This document shows, piece after piece, positions 18,136-27,405 of a stretch of DNA of 64,000 nt. The stretch's first letter is position 1. The number at the start of each line of letters is the position of its first letter. Source of the DNA: Gammaproteobacteria bacterium MOLA455. Lineage in GTDB: Bacteria > Pseudomonadota > Gammaproteobacteria > Pseudomonadales > Porticoccaceae. The stretch is taken from assembly GCA_000511875.1 (NCBI GenBank), contig AZIN01000001.1:310001-374000 (forward strand), in the 5' to 3' direction. The notes beneath the pieces were generated by a model. The model did no database searches and was not told where the DNA came from. It saw only the letters and a program-made list of their open reading frames with translations. Made by a program: the position numbers and the translations under genes.

Positions 18136-20970
18136 TTATCGAAATTCATACTCATAAACCGTTCCCAACTTACGTAAATCCACAAGAGCACTCGCTTTAT
18201 CTGCGTCAATCGTCTCCACCACCAGCCCCCTAAGCTGATCAGTGGTCACCGCACCATAGGCATTACTGAGACTTTCAAGCGTTACTGATGCGATCTCCAG
18301 CGACAACTGCTGACGGAAATCAAACGCACTGTAACCCAGCCCTAGCGACTCCATAAACCGACCATTGAGCTCACCGAGATTTTTCGGCTTCTCTTCAAGG
18401 CCACTTAATACCGAGGCTTTATAACGCTTTAAATCGGCATCTGTGAGAGCCGCCACCTGGTCTCTAAAGGACGTTAAAAATCCTGTCATTTCTGCCTTGA
18501 TAGTTGCTTCATCAACACTTGGAGACTGCACAATCATGGCTAGACCCGGGACCCGCAGATGGTTGCTGGCAAAGGCTGAGACCACGTAACCAAGCTGCTT
18601 TTCAGTGCGCAAGCTAGTGTAAAACGGCGACGCTAGCATCTCCCCAATTAGCAACATATGGGCGCGCTCACTCAGGCTATCGTCTCGACCCTGAAGATAG
18701 AGCATCAAAGCCGCGTCGCTGTGGTCCACCGGCACCTGCACTCGCTGCTCACCTTTAGCTAGCTTGGCCACCGACTGGGTCACGCTAGTCTGCTGCAACT
18801 CTGTCCAAGAACTTAATCTGGACAGCAACTGCATGGCCGAAGCCTGATCATGATTGCCACTAATTAACACCTCGAGCTCTAGACTTTCGAGTAGTTTGCC
18901 AGCAAACAGCTTTAACTCAGGCAGGGATAACCGCTCTACCCCGTCGACTTTCTGCGGTGGTGTCCACTGACCTTTGATAACAGCGTTGAAGCTTGCTATC
19001 ACTTGGCGGAACGGATACTGCTGAGCAAAGTTGCTCATATCCCGCGCCAGTGTTTGCTGAATACGCTCAAAGCGCGCGCTATCCCAATCCGGGTTTAATA
19101 GCGCATTGAGAATGTCGCCCAGGAGAACCGCCTGCTTATCCGAATAGCCACCCACTACGATGGCGATACCGCGGTCACTGGGTTGCAGAGAAAAACTTAA
19201 CCCGGCTTCGCGGGCGGGATAGACCGCTGCACTGAGTTGGTCATTGACATAGGCGAGATACAATTCCAGCGCAGCAAACGCCTCTGGCGAATCAATCCCC
19301 GGAGTCTGTAGAGACGCAATAATATGGGCCTTGGGCACACCGAAGCGCGTATCCGGAAAGTGCCAGGCAGTGACCTGCTTACTGTCGAGGATCAACTGAG
19401 GTGCCGGTAAATTCTTATTCCTAACAAGCAAGCTGAGGTCATCTGGAATATAAGGATTGGCCTTGGGTAACGCCAGAGCATCAAACTTGTCAGGCGAACG
19501 CCACTTGGCGAGATCAGCATCAGCTATTTTTGCGACAGCATAAGGGGTCTGGTACATCAGACTGGATTTATCCGCATCCACCTCTGGTGCGGTGAGGGAC
19601 AGCAACATATTATCCGGCGTTAGGCGCGCCGCCACGCTACTCAGCAGCTCCGCATCAAATTCATTCATCACATAGTTGGCATGGAGCACTTCCTGAATCG
19701 GATAGAGCTGCATTTTCGATGCCAGCATAGATACATAGCCCATAGGATTTTGCTTTTCTTGAAACTCAAAGGCGATCTCACTGAGTTGCGCGATTTCCCT
19801 ATAGCGCCATTTATTTATGCCCTGCTGAGCAATCAGCTCCACTGTGGCAAAGAACATCTCAACAATCTCTGTCTGATGAGCGAGACCAGCAGGAGTCAGG
19901 GAAATATCCACATAAAACAGCGCGCCGCCGCGATCTTCGAGACCGGTTCCAGCAGACAGCCCCTCAGCCCAACCGCGGACCTTTAGCGCTTCGAGCAAGC
20001 TGCCCTCTCCTTCATGGCCCAGCAGTGCCGCCAGATAGTTAGCCGGCTTTTTTTGCCAGTGAGGAGACATGTTTGGCAGTGGAAAGTTTAAGCTTAACGA
20101 GCGGGAGTTTTGCAATGGCACAATGAATAGCTGCTTTGGCAGTTGGTCGGCAGCAAATAGGGGCGCCGCTGGCGCATCCACTACTACTTGGCTATTGACC
20201 ACCGGATTGAAGCGCGGCTCGACCATGGCTTGCAGCCTATCGAGACTCTGATTGCCAAGCACAACCAGCTTCATGATATTCGCGGAGTAGTATTTTTGAT
20301 AGATTGCCAGTAGCTCGGGACGCAGTGGACGACCATCCAAGTCTGCCAGTGTATCCAGATTGCCAACAGTGAATTTACTCAGTGGATGTTGCGGATTAAC
20401 CTGTTCCTGAAGTACGTCCTGACCACGGCGACCATCGTCTCTAAGTTTCAGCCGATACTCCGACTCCACGGCGTTGCGCTCACGGTCCACATACTTTGCG
20501 TCAAAGTTCGGCGCCGAAAAAAACTGGGCAAAGCGATCCAGAGCTGGCTCCAAATGGGCCGCATCTATATCGAAAAAATAGTTGGTGTTCTCTAAACCGG
20601 TACCGGCGTTATGACTACCGCCGTGCTCGCTAATAAAACTCTGGTACTCACCGGGTTCTGGATATTTTTCGGTCCCCAAAAACAGCATGTGTTCGAGAAA
20701 ATGGACCAACCCAGCGCGGTCCTGGGGATTCTGATAACTGCCCACATAGACATCGAGAGAGGCAGCAGCTTTATCGCTGCTGGGATCTGAAATCAGCAGC
20801 ACGTCCATGTTGTTGGCCAAGCGCAGATGGCGGTATTCACGACTATCATTGGGGCTAACAACAATACCCTGGGGATGGGCCACATTATCTGGTGCTGAAC
20901 AGCCCTGCTGTAAGCCGGCGACAATAGCTAATGATAGTAGAAGCCATAAAGTACTTGTTCTGTTGCCCAT
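18136..20970 (-). CDS. M16 insulinase-family zinc peptidase, pitrilysin-like lipoprotein
   Basis: A 944-residue inverzincin close to pitrilysin (E. coli Ptr, 962). It has the inverted zinc motif HFLEH (His90, Glu93, His94) in LVHFLEHMLFLGTEKYP, and the distal ligand Glu171 in RNAVESEYRLKL, exactly 77 residues after the second histidine. An inactive second half follows, ending RTEKQLGYVVSAF and KPKNL. It cleaves peptides in the periplasm. Unlike Ptr it has a lipobox (LQQGCSAP, Cys24), so I infer membrane anchoring. The gene is monocistronic in appearance, with gaps of 120 bases or more on either side. Confidence 0.9.
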   Translation of the reverse strand: MGNRTSTLWLLLSLAIVAGLQQGCSAPDNVAHPQGIVVSPNDSREYRHLRLANNMDVLLISDPSSDKAAASLDVYVGSYQNPQDRAGLVHFLEHMLFLGTEKYPEPGEYQSFISEHGGSHNAGTGLENTNYFFDIDAAHLEPALDRFAQFFSAPNFDAKYVDRERNAVESEYRLKLRDDGRRGQDVLQEQVNPQHPLSKFTVGNLDTLADLDGRPLRPELLAIYQKYYSANIMKLVVLGNQSLDRLQAMVEPRFNPVVNSQVVVDAPAAPLFAADQLPKQLFIVPLQNSRSLSLNFPLPNMSPHWQKKPANYLAALLGHEGEGSLLEALKVRGWAEGLSAGTGLEDRGGALFYVDISLTPAGLAHQTEIVEMFFATVELIAQQGINKWRYREIAQLSEIAFEFQEKQNPMGYVSMLASKMQLYPIQEVLHANYVMNEFDAELLSSVAARLTPDNMLLSLTAPEVDADKSSLMYQTPYAVAKIADADLAKWRSPDKFDALALPKANPYIPDDLSLLVRNKNLPAPQLILDSKQVTAWHFPDTRFGVPKAHIIASLQTPGIDSPEAFAALELYLAYVNDQLSAAVYPAREAGLSFSLQPSDRGIAIVVGGYSDKQAVLLGDILNALLNPDWDSARFERIQQTLARDMSNFAQQYPFRQVIASFNAVIKGQWTPPQKVDGVERLSLPELKLFAGKLLESLELEVLISGNHDQASAMQLLSRLSSWTELQQTSVTQSVAKLAKGEQRVQVPVDHSDAALMLYLQGRDDSLSERAHMLLIGEMLASPFYTSLRTEKQLGYVVSAFASNHLRVPGLAMIVQSPSVDEATIKAEMTGFLTSFRDQVAALTDADLKRYKASVLSGLEEKPKNLGELNGRFMESLGLGYSAFDFRQQLSLEIASVTLESLSNAYGAVTTDQLRGLVVETIDADKASALVDLRKLGTVYEYEFR

Positions 20971-21093
20971 GGACAGTTCCTTTTGTGTGTATCTGCTTTA
21001 CGTTTGAGGTTGTTTTCCTAGATTGCCTGTTAAGGACATCACTGGGCTGTTGGTGCTGCCTATCCAAGCCTCGATCAGCACCTAAGCGCCGAG

Positions 21094-22203
21094 CTAAGCC
21101 TGATTATCGTTCTCGGCCGCCAAATCTAGGGGCGGCTGCAAACTGAGCTCCTGCTGCGCCCGCCTAGGCCAAGCATTAAAAACAGCTTTCACTAGTGTGG
21201 CCAGTGGAATAGCAAAGAACACACCCCAGAATCCCCAAATACCGCCAAATAATAGGACCGAAACAATAATAGCCACCGGATGCAAATTAACCACTTCGGA
21301 AAATAGCAGCGGTACCAATAAATTGCCGTCGAGAAACTGAATCACACCATAGGCGCCGAATAGCCAAAAGAAATCATTGCTGAAACCCCACTGCATATAG
21401 CCCACCAAGAGCACTGGTATGGTTACCACCGTGGCACCTATATAGGGCACTAACACGGAGAGGCCTACTAGTAGCGCCAGCAGTGCAGCGTAGTTAACGC
21501 CGAGCCAGAGGAATACGGCGTAGGAGACCAGACCAATAATTAAAATTTCTATGGCCTTGCCGCGCACATAGTTGGTGAATTGCATATCCATTTCATTCCA
21601 GATGGTTCGCATCACCGAACGCTCTTCTGGCAGCAGATTGCTCAAGAACAGCAGCAACTGATCCTTATCTTTAAGCATAAACATAACTAGTAGGGGGACC
21701 AATACCAGATAGATCATCACCCCGATAATGCCGGGAAAGCTGCTGATGGAAAACGACAGAGCCTGCTCTAATAGTCGCCCCACTTCCTCTGACAGGCGCT
21801 GAGTAATCGACTGAAACTGTTCCGGACTAACATATTCAGCGTAGCGCTCAGGGAGGGCCACGGCTAAATCCCGAAGTCCGGCGATCATTTTTGGCAGCTC
21901 GCCAATCAACAGCGATGTTTGGCGACCGATAATTGGAATTAAGCCGACAATCACCGAGACAAAGCCTGCGACAAACAATAGATAGGTACTCACCAGGGCC
22001 ATAACTCGCGGGACACCATAGCGCACCAGCATGTTGACCATGCCTTGGAGCAGAAAAGATAGAATTAAGGCCGCGAACACTGGTCCGAGGACCGCACCCA
22101 GAGTGGCAAAGACAACCAGCGAGACAATTAAAATAATCGTCAACAGCAGAGCCTCTTCAGTGCCGAAATAGCGTTCAATCCACTTGTGAAGAATCTTTTT
22201 CAT
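21094..22203 (-). CDS. AI-2E family (PerM-like) permease
   Basis: The protein has 369 residues from the ATG at 22203, which is preceded by AGAGGA at good spacing; the frame stays open 38 codons further up but those residues look non-coding. It shows about eight membrane segments, a large soluble stretch at about 100-180 and the family-typical second half with YLVLVPLLVMFMLKDKD, GLSVLVPYIGA and GGIWGFWGVFFAIPLATL. The family was named for autoinducer-2 export, but members also include ion transporters and most are unassigned. The substrate here is not known. Confidence 0.85.
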   Translation of the reverse strand: MKKILHKWIERYFGTEEALLLTIILIVSLVVFATLGAVLGPVFAALILSFLLQGMVNMLVRYGVPRVMALVSTYLLFVAGFVSVIVGLIPIIGRQTSLLIGELPKMIAGLRDLAVALPERYAEYVSPEQFQSITQRLSEEVGRLLEQALSFSISSFPGIIGVMIYLVLVPLLVMFMLKDKDQLLLFLSNLLPEERSVMRTIWNEMDMQFTNYVRGKAIEILIIGLVSYAVFLWLGVNYAALLALLVGLSVLVPYIGATVVTIPVLLVGYMQWGFSNDFFWLFGAYGVIQFLDGNLLVPLLFSEVVNLHPVAIIVSVLLFGGIWGFWGVFFAIPLATLVKAVFNAWPRRAQQELSLQPPLDLAAENDNQA

Positions 22204-22420
22204 CCATTTCCTCTCGAAACTGCTCTGGCAAAATTGTACTGGGCCGGGATATGACCCAGTAGGCGCATTAGTGTGTCGCTCTGTAGGAGAGCTATCTGAC
22301 CTGAAACTTGTCAACATTTCAACTGTCGAACTGTGCAGAATTTTCCGCTACAGTAATGCTAGCGGCGCAGGCCTAATATACTGTGCTGCGTTGTATCAAC
22401 GGCTTTAGACAAGCTTTACT

Positions 22421-22450
22421 CAAGATTAAGTCAAGATTAAGTCAAGAAGG
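22421..22450 (+). repeat. 11-base direct repeat just before bepA
   Basis: CAAGATTAAGT occurs at 22421-22431 and 22432-22442 in perfect tandem and a third partial copy (CAAGA) begins at 22443. The partial copy runs into AGAAGG, the best ribosome-binding sequence before bepA. It may be simple slippage; an effect on translation is conceivable. Confidence 0.6.
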
Positions 22451-22465
22451 ATCACCGCGATTATT

Positions 22466-23917
22466 TTGTCACTGCCAAAGCGTATTAGAAGCCTTATGCT
22501 CTGCTGCCTATTGTGGCCTCTCAGCAGCGCGCTGTCGGCCAATGAAATAGAGCTCCCGGTGCTTGGTGATGCTTCCTCGGGAATGATCTCAAAAAACCAA
22601 GAATATGAGCTCGGCCGCATTTGGCTAAAAATCTTTCGCAGCCGCGTGCGCGCCTATGATGATCCACTGATGCAGCTCTATTTGGAACAGCTGCTGTACA
22701 ACCTCGCGACTTACAGCGAGCTGGAAGATCCCCGCCTGGAGTTGGTGATAGTAAAAAACCCTACGATGAATGCCTTCGCCGTACCCGGTGGCGTGGTTGG
22801 ATTTCACACCGGCGTATTTGCCTTCGCCGAGAATGAGGATCAAATGGTCTCAGTGCTGGCTCACGAACTGGCGCACCTCAGTCAACGGCACTTCTCCCGT
22901 GGTACTGAGGCCCAGAAAAAGAACTCAATGATTACCATGGCGGGGCTGCTTGCCACCGTGGTGCTCGCCGCCACTGCCGGGGGCGATGCGGCATCAGCGG
23001 CAATGATTACCTCTCAAGCGCTGTCCATGGATAGCCAGCTGCGCTACAGCCGTGCCAATGAGCAGGAGGCCGACCGAGTGGGCCTGTCTACTATGGAACG
23101 TGCCAATCGCGACCCAGGCGCAGTCGCCGATATGTTTGCCACCTTACTCAAGGGCACTCGCTATACAGGCAGTCGACCGCCAGAATTTTTGCTTACTCAC
23201 CCGATTACTGAGAAGCGTATCGGGGATGCGCGCAATCGTTCCATGGGCTCATCCATGCGCCAATACGCGCAAAATCCTGAGTTCTATCTGATGCGAGCAC
23301 GCGCGTTGGTCGCTATGGACCAAACCACTACAGTCAGCATCAACCGCTTTAATGGTGAAATTGAGGCTAACAGCCTCAAGTCAGACGCGGCCCACTACGG
23401 CCTTGCCCTCGCCTACTTAAAAGCCAACCAACTGCATGAAGCCCGACAGCACATGTTGCAACTGCTGAGTCGCCAGCCGACTAATTTGATATTTTTGTAC
23501 ACCGATATTGAAATCGATATAGCCGCCCAAAAATATTCTACCGCCCTCAAAAGACTCAATCGCGGTCTGGTGGTTAATCAAAACAACTATCCGTTAATGG
23601 TACTTAAGTCAGAGGCCCTTTGGCAGGCGCGTAATTACGATGCTGCGGATACGGTGCTCACAGCCCTATCGCGAATGCGTCCTCAGGATCCTATGATCTG
23701 GTATCGCCTGGCTGAAGTGCGTGGTTTGGCAGGAAATATTTCCGGACTACATCAGGCTCGGGCCGAGTACTTTATTTTGATCGGTGTCTTCGATAAGGCT
23801 CGAAACCAGTTAGGCCTGGCGGCGAAGATGGTTAAAGAGGACTTTAAACAGTCGGCAATTATTCGCCAGCGACTGCGAGACCTTGCGGCCATGGAGGATC
23901 GAGCTGAACGGCTGTGA
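22466..23917 (+). CDS. bepA: Periplasmic M48 metalloprotease/chaperone BepA-like
   Basis: The 483-residue exported protein has a signal peptide at 1-25 and an M48 zinc protease domain with HELAH (His133, Glu134, His137) and the third ligand in RANEQEADRVGL. A TPR-containing C-terminal half (about 290-480) follows, for example AHYGLALAYLKANQLHEARQ and AQKYSTALKRLNRGL. The domain order and size match E. coli BepA (YfgC, 487), which helps LptD assembly and degrades misassembled outer-membrane proteins. It starts at a TTG with AGAAGG some 15 bases upstream; ATG 22496 would cut into the signal peptide. bamC elsewhere in the window serves the same envelope system. Confidence 0.85.
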   Translation: MSLPKRIRSLMLCCLLWPLSSALSANEIELPVLGDASSGMISKNQEYELGRIWLKIFRSRVRAYDDPLMQLYLEQLLYNLATYSELEDPRLELVIVKNPTMNAFAVPGGVVGFHTGVFAFAENEDQMVSVLAHELAHLSQRHFSRGTEAQKKNSMITMAGLLATVVLAATAGGDAASAAMITSQALSMDSQLRYSRANEQEADRVGLSTMERANRDPGAVADMFATLLKGTRYTGSRPPEFLLTHPITEKRIGDARNRSMGSSMRQYAQNPEFYLMRARALVAMDQTTTVSINRFNGEIEANSLKSDAAHYGLALAYLKANQLHEARQHMLQLLSRQPTNLIFLYTDIEIDIAAQKYSTALKRLNRGLVVNQNNYPLMVLKSEALWQARNYDAADTVLTALSRMRPQDPMIWYRLAEVRGLAGNISGLHQARAEYFILIGVFDKARNQLGLAAKMVKEDFKQSAIIRQRLRDLAAMEDRAERL

Positions 23918-23960
23918 TCGTTTTACTCAAACTAACAGTAGTGACAAGGTCTCTGGCACA

Positions 23961-24136
23961 GAGCCCTCAGCGCCGATATTAAGAGCCCTCAGCGGCAACA
24001 CTAAGAGCCCTCAGCGCCGACATTAAGAGCCCTCAGCGGCAACAATAGAAGCCCTCAGCGGTAATATCAAAAGCCCTCAGCCGCAACATTAAAAGCCCTC
24101 GGCGGTAATATCAAAAGCCCTCAGCCTTTGACATCA
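23961..24136. repeat. Eight-copy 22-base tandem repeat array
   Basis: Eight consecutive 22-base units of the form (G/A)AGCCCTCAGCGGCAACATTAA fill the space between bepA and nadA, at 23961, 23983, 24005, 24027, 24049, 24071, 24093 and 24115. They alternate in type: units 1 and 3 have CGCCGAYATT, units 2 and 4 have CGGCAACA, units 5 and 7 share CGGTAATATC. This implies that 44-base dimers were duplicated. The last unit overlaps the nadA stop codon (24134-24136). The period is not a multiple of three and no ORF runs through it. There are no unique spacers, so it is not CRISPR. Confidence 0.9.
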
Positions 24137-25198
24137 AGCGCCCTGCTGCTCGCGGAATTCAATCATCCGAGCCAGTGACTTCATCGCTTCAGTCGCGATT
24201 TCAGGGTCGACGAAGACCTCATTACTACCCTGCTCTAAGGCCGCCAGAAGGTTTTCCAAATCATTCATTCCCATCCACGGACAGCTGGCGCAGCTGCGGC
24301 AAGTTGCACCGCTGCCGCCGGTCGGGGCTACCAGCAGCTGCTTCTCAGGAACCGCTTGCTGCATCTTAAAGAAGATACCCTGATCTGTAGCCACAATCAT
24401 TTTGGACTGAGGCAAGCTAGCCGCTGCAGCAATTAGCTGCGAGGTTGAGCCCACAGCATCGGCAATATCAATTACCGACTGGGGAGACTCCGGATGAACT
24501 AGCACTGCAGCATCAGGGTGGACCTTTTTTAAATCGGCAATACCCTGAGCTTTAAATTCTTCATGGACTATACAGGCACCATCCCAGAGCAACATATCGG
24601 CGCCGGTCTGCTTCTGCACATAGCTTCCCAGATATTTATCCGGTGCCCAGAGTATTTTCTCACCAAGACTGTCTAGGTAATCGACAACCTCGAGCGCAAT
24701 ACTGGATGTCACCACCCAGTCCGCTCTGGCCTTCACCGCTGCTGAGGTATTGGCGTAAACCACCACAGTGCGGTCTGTGTGCGCGTCGCAAAACGCGGCA
24801 AATTCATCCGCTGGACAGCCCACATCTAGAGAACAGGTAGCCTCTAGTGTCGGCATCAAAACACGTTTTTCGGGCGTTAAAATCTTTGCCGTCTCGCCCA
24901 TAAATTTAACCCCAGCGACCACCAAGGTCTGGGCGCTGTGGGTTTTGCCAAAGCGTGCCATCTCCAGGGAATCGGAGACCACACCGCCAGTGTCCTCGGC
25001 AAGGGCTTGAATCAGTGGGTCTGTATAGTAGTGGGCAATGAGCACAGCATCTTTTTCGACCAAAAGCTGCTTGATGCGCTGCTGCAACTCGATGACCCGC
25101 GCGGCACTAATTTCAGACTCAGGCTGCACACGGCTGAGGTAGTCTTCAACCACCTGACGTTGGCTGAGATTTTCCACTAACTGAAGTTTTGCGCTCAT
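24134..25198 (-). CDS. nadA: Quinolinate synthase A
   Basis: A 354-residue iron-sulfur enzyme that makes quinolinate from iminoaspartate and dihydroxyacetone phosphate for NAD synthesis. The three 4Fe-4S cysteines sit in [12 protein letters not shown], in [11 protein letters not shown] and in [13 protein letters not shown] near the C-terminus. [15 protein letters not shown] and the late [10 protein letters not shown] are family marks. Length fits E. coli NadA (347). I chose the ATG at 25198; a TTG at 25231 would add 11 residues that are not typical. Neither start has a strong ribosome-binding site. Its stop codon lies inside the tandem repeat array. Confidence 0.95.
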   Translation of the reverse strand: MSAKLQLVENLSQRQVVEDYLSRVQPESEISAARVIELQQRIKQLLVEKDAVLIAHYYTDPLIQALAEDTGGVVSDSLEMARFGKTHSAQTLVVAGVKFMGETAKILTPEKRVLMPTLEATCSLDVGCPADEFAAFCDAHTDRTVVVYANTSAAVKARADWVVTSSIALEVVDYLDSLGEKILWAPDKYLGSYVQKQTGADMLLWDGACIVHEEFKAQGIADLKKVHPDAAVLVHPESPQSVIDIADAVGSTSQLIAAAASLPQSKMIVATDQGIFFKMQQAVPEKQLLVAPTGGSGATCRSCASCPWMGMNDLENLLAALEQGSNEVFVDPEIATEAMKSLARMIEFREQQGA

Positions 25199-25234
25199 AG
25201 CGTTTGACCCATAGCGTTCAAAAACCGGCAATAA

Positions 25235-25372
25235 TTACAGGCTAGATAACCAGTAGACGACGGTAACAATAATAATAGTCAAAACGGCAACTGATGCAAT
25301 GGCGTCCGCCTTACTGTTATCTTGACCGTCTTTATCGTTTACGTCTTGGACTGGGGTGTTGTTGTCACTCAT
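25235..25372 (-). CDS. Small single-pass membrane protein (45 residues)
   Basis: A short frame runs from ATG 25372 to TAA at 25235. It encodes a hydrophilic, Asp/Asn-rich head (MSDNNTPVQDVNDKDGQDNS), then KADA and one hydrophobic segment IASVAVLTIIIVTVVYWLSSL to the end. The ATG has AAAGG nine bases upstream. A ribosome-binding site, an acidic N-terminal head and one clean membrane segment together look like a real small protein. It lies 36 bases upstream of nadA on the same strand and may be co-transcribed with it. The function is not known. Confidence 0.65.
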   Translation of the reverse strand: MSDNNTPVQDVNDKDGQDNSKADAIASVAVLTIIIVTVVYWLSSL

Positions 25373-25728
25373 ATTGGATGCCTTTTAATCGGTCTATTTA
25401 GCCTCTATACATAGGGCTGGGAAATTTAAGCGCGCATTCTAGCAAGAGCTTTCTCAGCTGTCGCCTGTTTACAGACGCCATAACCTCGCTTTGTATAGGT
25501 AATGTCCCTGAGGTGATCCGCAAGTAATAACGCCTCTATGCAGCAGATATTCCGGAAACTGAATCTGATATGTCCAAATAGTAATTTAAAAGCGGCCTCT
25601 GTGAAGCTATCATGTCGCCCCTGAAAGCCTGGGGACATCTGTTTTGCTCAATATTTGCAGAGACTCAGGCTACCCAGCTCGCTGTTCAATGCTGTTTGGA
25701 CTTGCTAATAAGGTTTAAAAAAACACCT
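25373..25728. promoter_or_regulatory. Divergent upstream region of nadA block and cysI
   Basis: These 356 bases hold no convincing gene. The frame upstream of cysI stays open back to an ATG at 25612, but those 39 codons do not resemble the sulfite reductase N-terminus. A hairpin with arms TGTCGCCCC and GGGGACA (25613-25637) lies in the presumed cysI leader, followed by TAAGG near 25709. Sulfur control by a CysB-type activator would be expected here but I could not identify a site. Confidence 0.35.
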
Positions 25729-27405
25729 ATGTATATCTACGATCAATACGATCAAAAACTCGTCGATGAACGAGTTGAGCAATATCGTGACCAGACTAAA
25801 CGCTACTTGGATGGCAAGATCAGCGAAGAAGAGTTTCTGCCCCTGCGCCTGCAAAATGGCCTCTATGTTCAGCGCCTCGCACCTATGCTACGGATCGCCG
25901 TACCCTATGGCCTTATGTCGAGCAATCAGGTGCGCAAAATAGCTGCGATCGCGCGCAAGTTTGACAAAGGTTATGTGCACTTCACCACACGCCAGAATAT
26001 TCAATTGAACTGGCCGCGCCTGGAAGAAGTTCCGGACATTCTCGCCGAATTGGCCAGCGTGCAGATGCACGCTATTCAAACCAGCGGCAACTGCATCCGC
26101 AACACCACCACAGACCAGTTTGCCGGCGTTGCCGCAGACGAGATTGAAGACCCCCGCCCCTGGTGTGAAATTATCCGTCAGTGGTCGACTATTCACCCAG
26201 AGTTCGCATTCCTGCCGCGTAAATTTAAAATTGCTGTCTGTGGCTCAGAAGAGGATCGCGCAGCATTTTTACTCCACGATATTGGCATTCAACTGGTCAA
26301 AAATAAAGCTGGCGAAACAGGCTTCCATGTCTTTGTTGGCGGCGGACTAGGTCGCACCCCAGTGATAGCCTCCTCGATTAAGCAATTCTTGCCCAAGCAG
26401 CACTTGCTAACCTATTTAGATGCAGTTCTGCGAGTCTACAATCGCTACGGCAACCGCAATAATAAGTACAAGGCGAGAATTAAGATTTTGGTCAAGGCCT
26501 GGACTCCGGCGGTCTTCGCCGAGCGAGTGGAAACTGAGTGGGCGCAAATTTTAGCCCGTGATGTAGATGGTGTCGCCCAGCTCACTGAGCATGAAATTGA
26601 GCGAGTTAAAACGTTCTTCCCATTACCTGAATATCAGGCTGTGAACGAGACAGTTGCGAATGCCGCGCTTCAGGCTCAGGCCGCTGATAGCCTGGCCTTT
26701 GCCCGCTGGCTAGAGCGTAATGTACGCGATCAGAAGCAGCCGGGCTACTCGGCAGTGACGCTGTCACTAAAACCTGCAGGTGTAGCACCGGGAGATGTTA
26801 CCGACGGCCAGTTAGAAAGTATTGCCAACCTAGCCGATCAGTTTTCCAACGGCGAACTGCGCACCACCCACAATCAAAATATCGTTATTGCCGACGTGCC
26901 AAAGAGTCAGTTATTTGAATTCTGGCAATTAGCCAAGGCGGATGGCTTAGCGACACCTACCATAGGCACTATTAACGATATGATCTGCTGTCCCGGCGGC
27001 GACTACTGCTCGCTGGCCAATGCCAAGTCGATTCCAGTCGCAGAAGCCATTCAACGACGATTTGAGGACCTAGACTATGTCTATGATCTCGGTGATCTGG
27101 AACTCAATATTTCCGGTTGTATGAACGCTTGCGGTCATCATCATATTGGTCATATTGGCATTCTCGGGGTCGATAAAAAGGGTCAGGAGTGGTATCAGAT
27201 TCAGCTTGGTGGCAGCGCTAATAAAAACGCGGCGCTGGCCAAGGTGCTGGGCCCTTCGCTATCGCGGGATGAGGTGGTCGATGGTATTGAAAAACTCCTC
27301 CACGTCTATGTTGAAAACCGCCTCGAGGGCGAAGCATTCCTCGGCACCTACCAGCGTATTGGTATGGATAAGTTTAAGGAGCGTGTTTATGCAAAAGATG
27401 CTTAG
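25729..27405 (+). CDS. cysI: Sulfite reductase hemoprotein-type subunit (COG0155)
   Basis: The 558-residue siroheme/4Fe-4S reductase has two ferredoxin-like halves and the cluster motif ICCPGGDYC...GCMNAC, giving cysteines 421, 427, 464 and 468. The first half carries YVHFTTRQNIQLNW and QTSGNCIRN, the siroheme-contact segments. It reduces sulfite to sulfide in cysteine synthesis; a nitrite reductase of the same fold is the alternative. The pairing with a DUF934 gene that overlaps its end by 17 bases is the arrangement found in Pseudomonas sulfite reductase loci and favours sulfite. ATG 25729 begins the conserved MYIYDQYDQ start. No flavoprotein subunit (cysJ) is nearby, so electrons probably come from ferredoxin or another donor. 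Confidence 0.88.
   Translation: MYIYDQYDQKLVDERVEQYRDQTKRYLDGKISEEEFLPLRLQNGLYVQRLAPMLRIAVPYGLMSSNQVRKIAAIARKFDKGYVHFTTRQNIQLNWPRLEEVPDILAELASVQMHAIQTSGNCIRNTTTDQFAGVAADEIEDPRPWCEIIRQWSTIHPEFAFLPRKFKIAVCGSEEDRAAFLLHDIGIQLVKNKAGETGFHVFVGGGLGRTPVIASSIKQFLPKQHLLTYLDAVLRVYNRYGNRNNKYKARIKILVKAWTPAVFAERVETEWAQILARDVDGVAQLTEHEIERVKTFFPLPEYQAVNETVANAALQAQAADSLAFARWLERNVRDQKQPGYSAVTLSLKPAGVAPGDVTDGQLESIANLADQFSNGELRTTHNQNIVIADVPKSQLFEFWQLAKADGLATPTIGTINDMICCPGGDYCSLANAKSIPVAEAIQRRFEDLDYVYDLGDLELNISGCMNACGHHHIGHIGILGVDKKGQEWYQIQLGGSANKNAALAKVLGPSLSRDEVVDGIEKLLHVYVENRLEGEAFLGTYQRIGMDKFKERVYAKDA

Noticed and set aside
23961-24136. Possible CRISPR array
   Set aside because: The units are directly adjacent with no unique spacers and no cas genes are in the window, so it is a simple tandem repeat.
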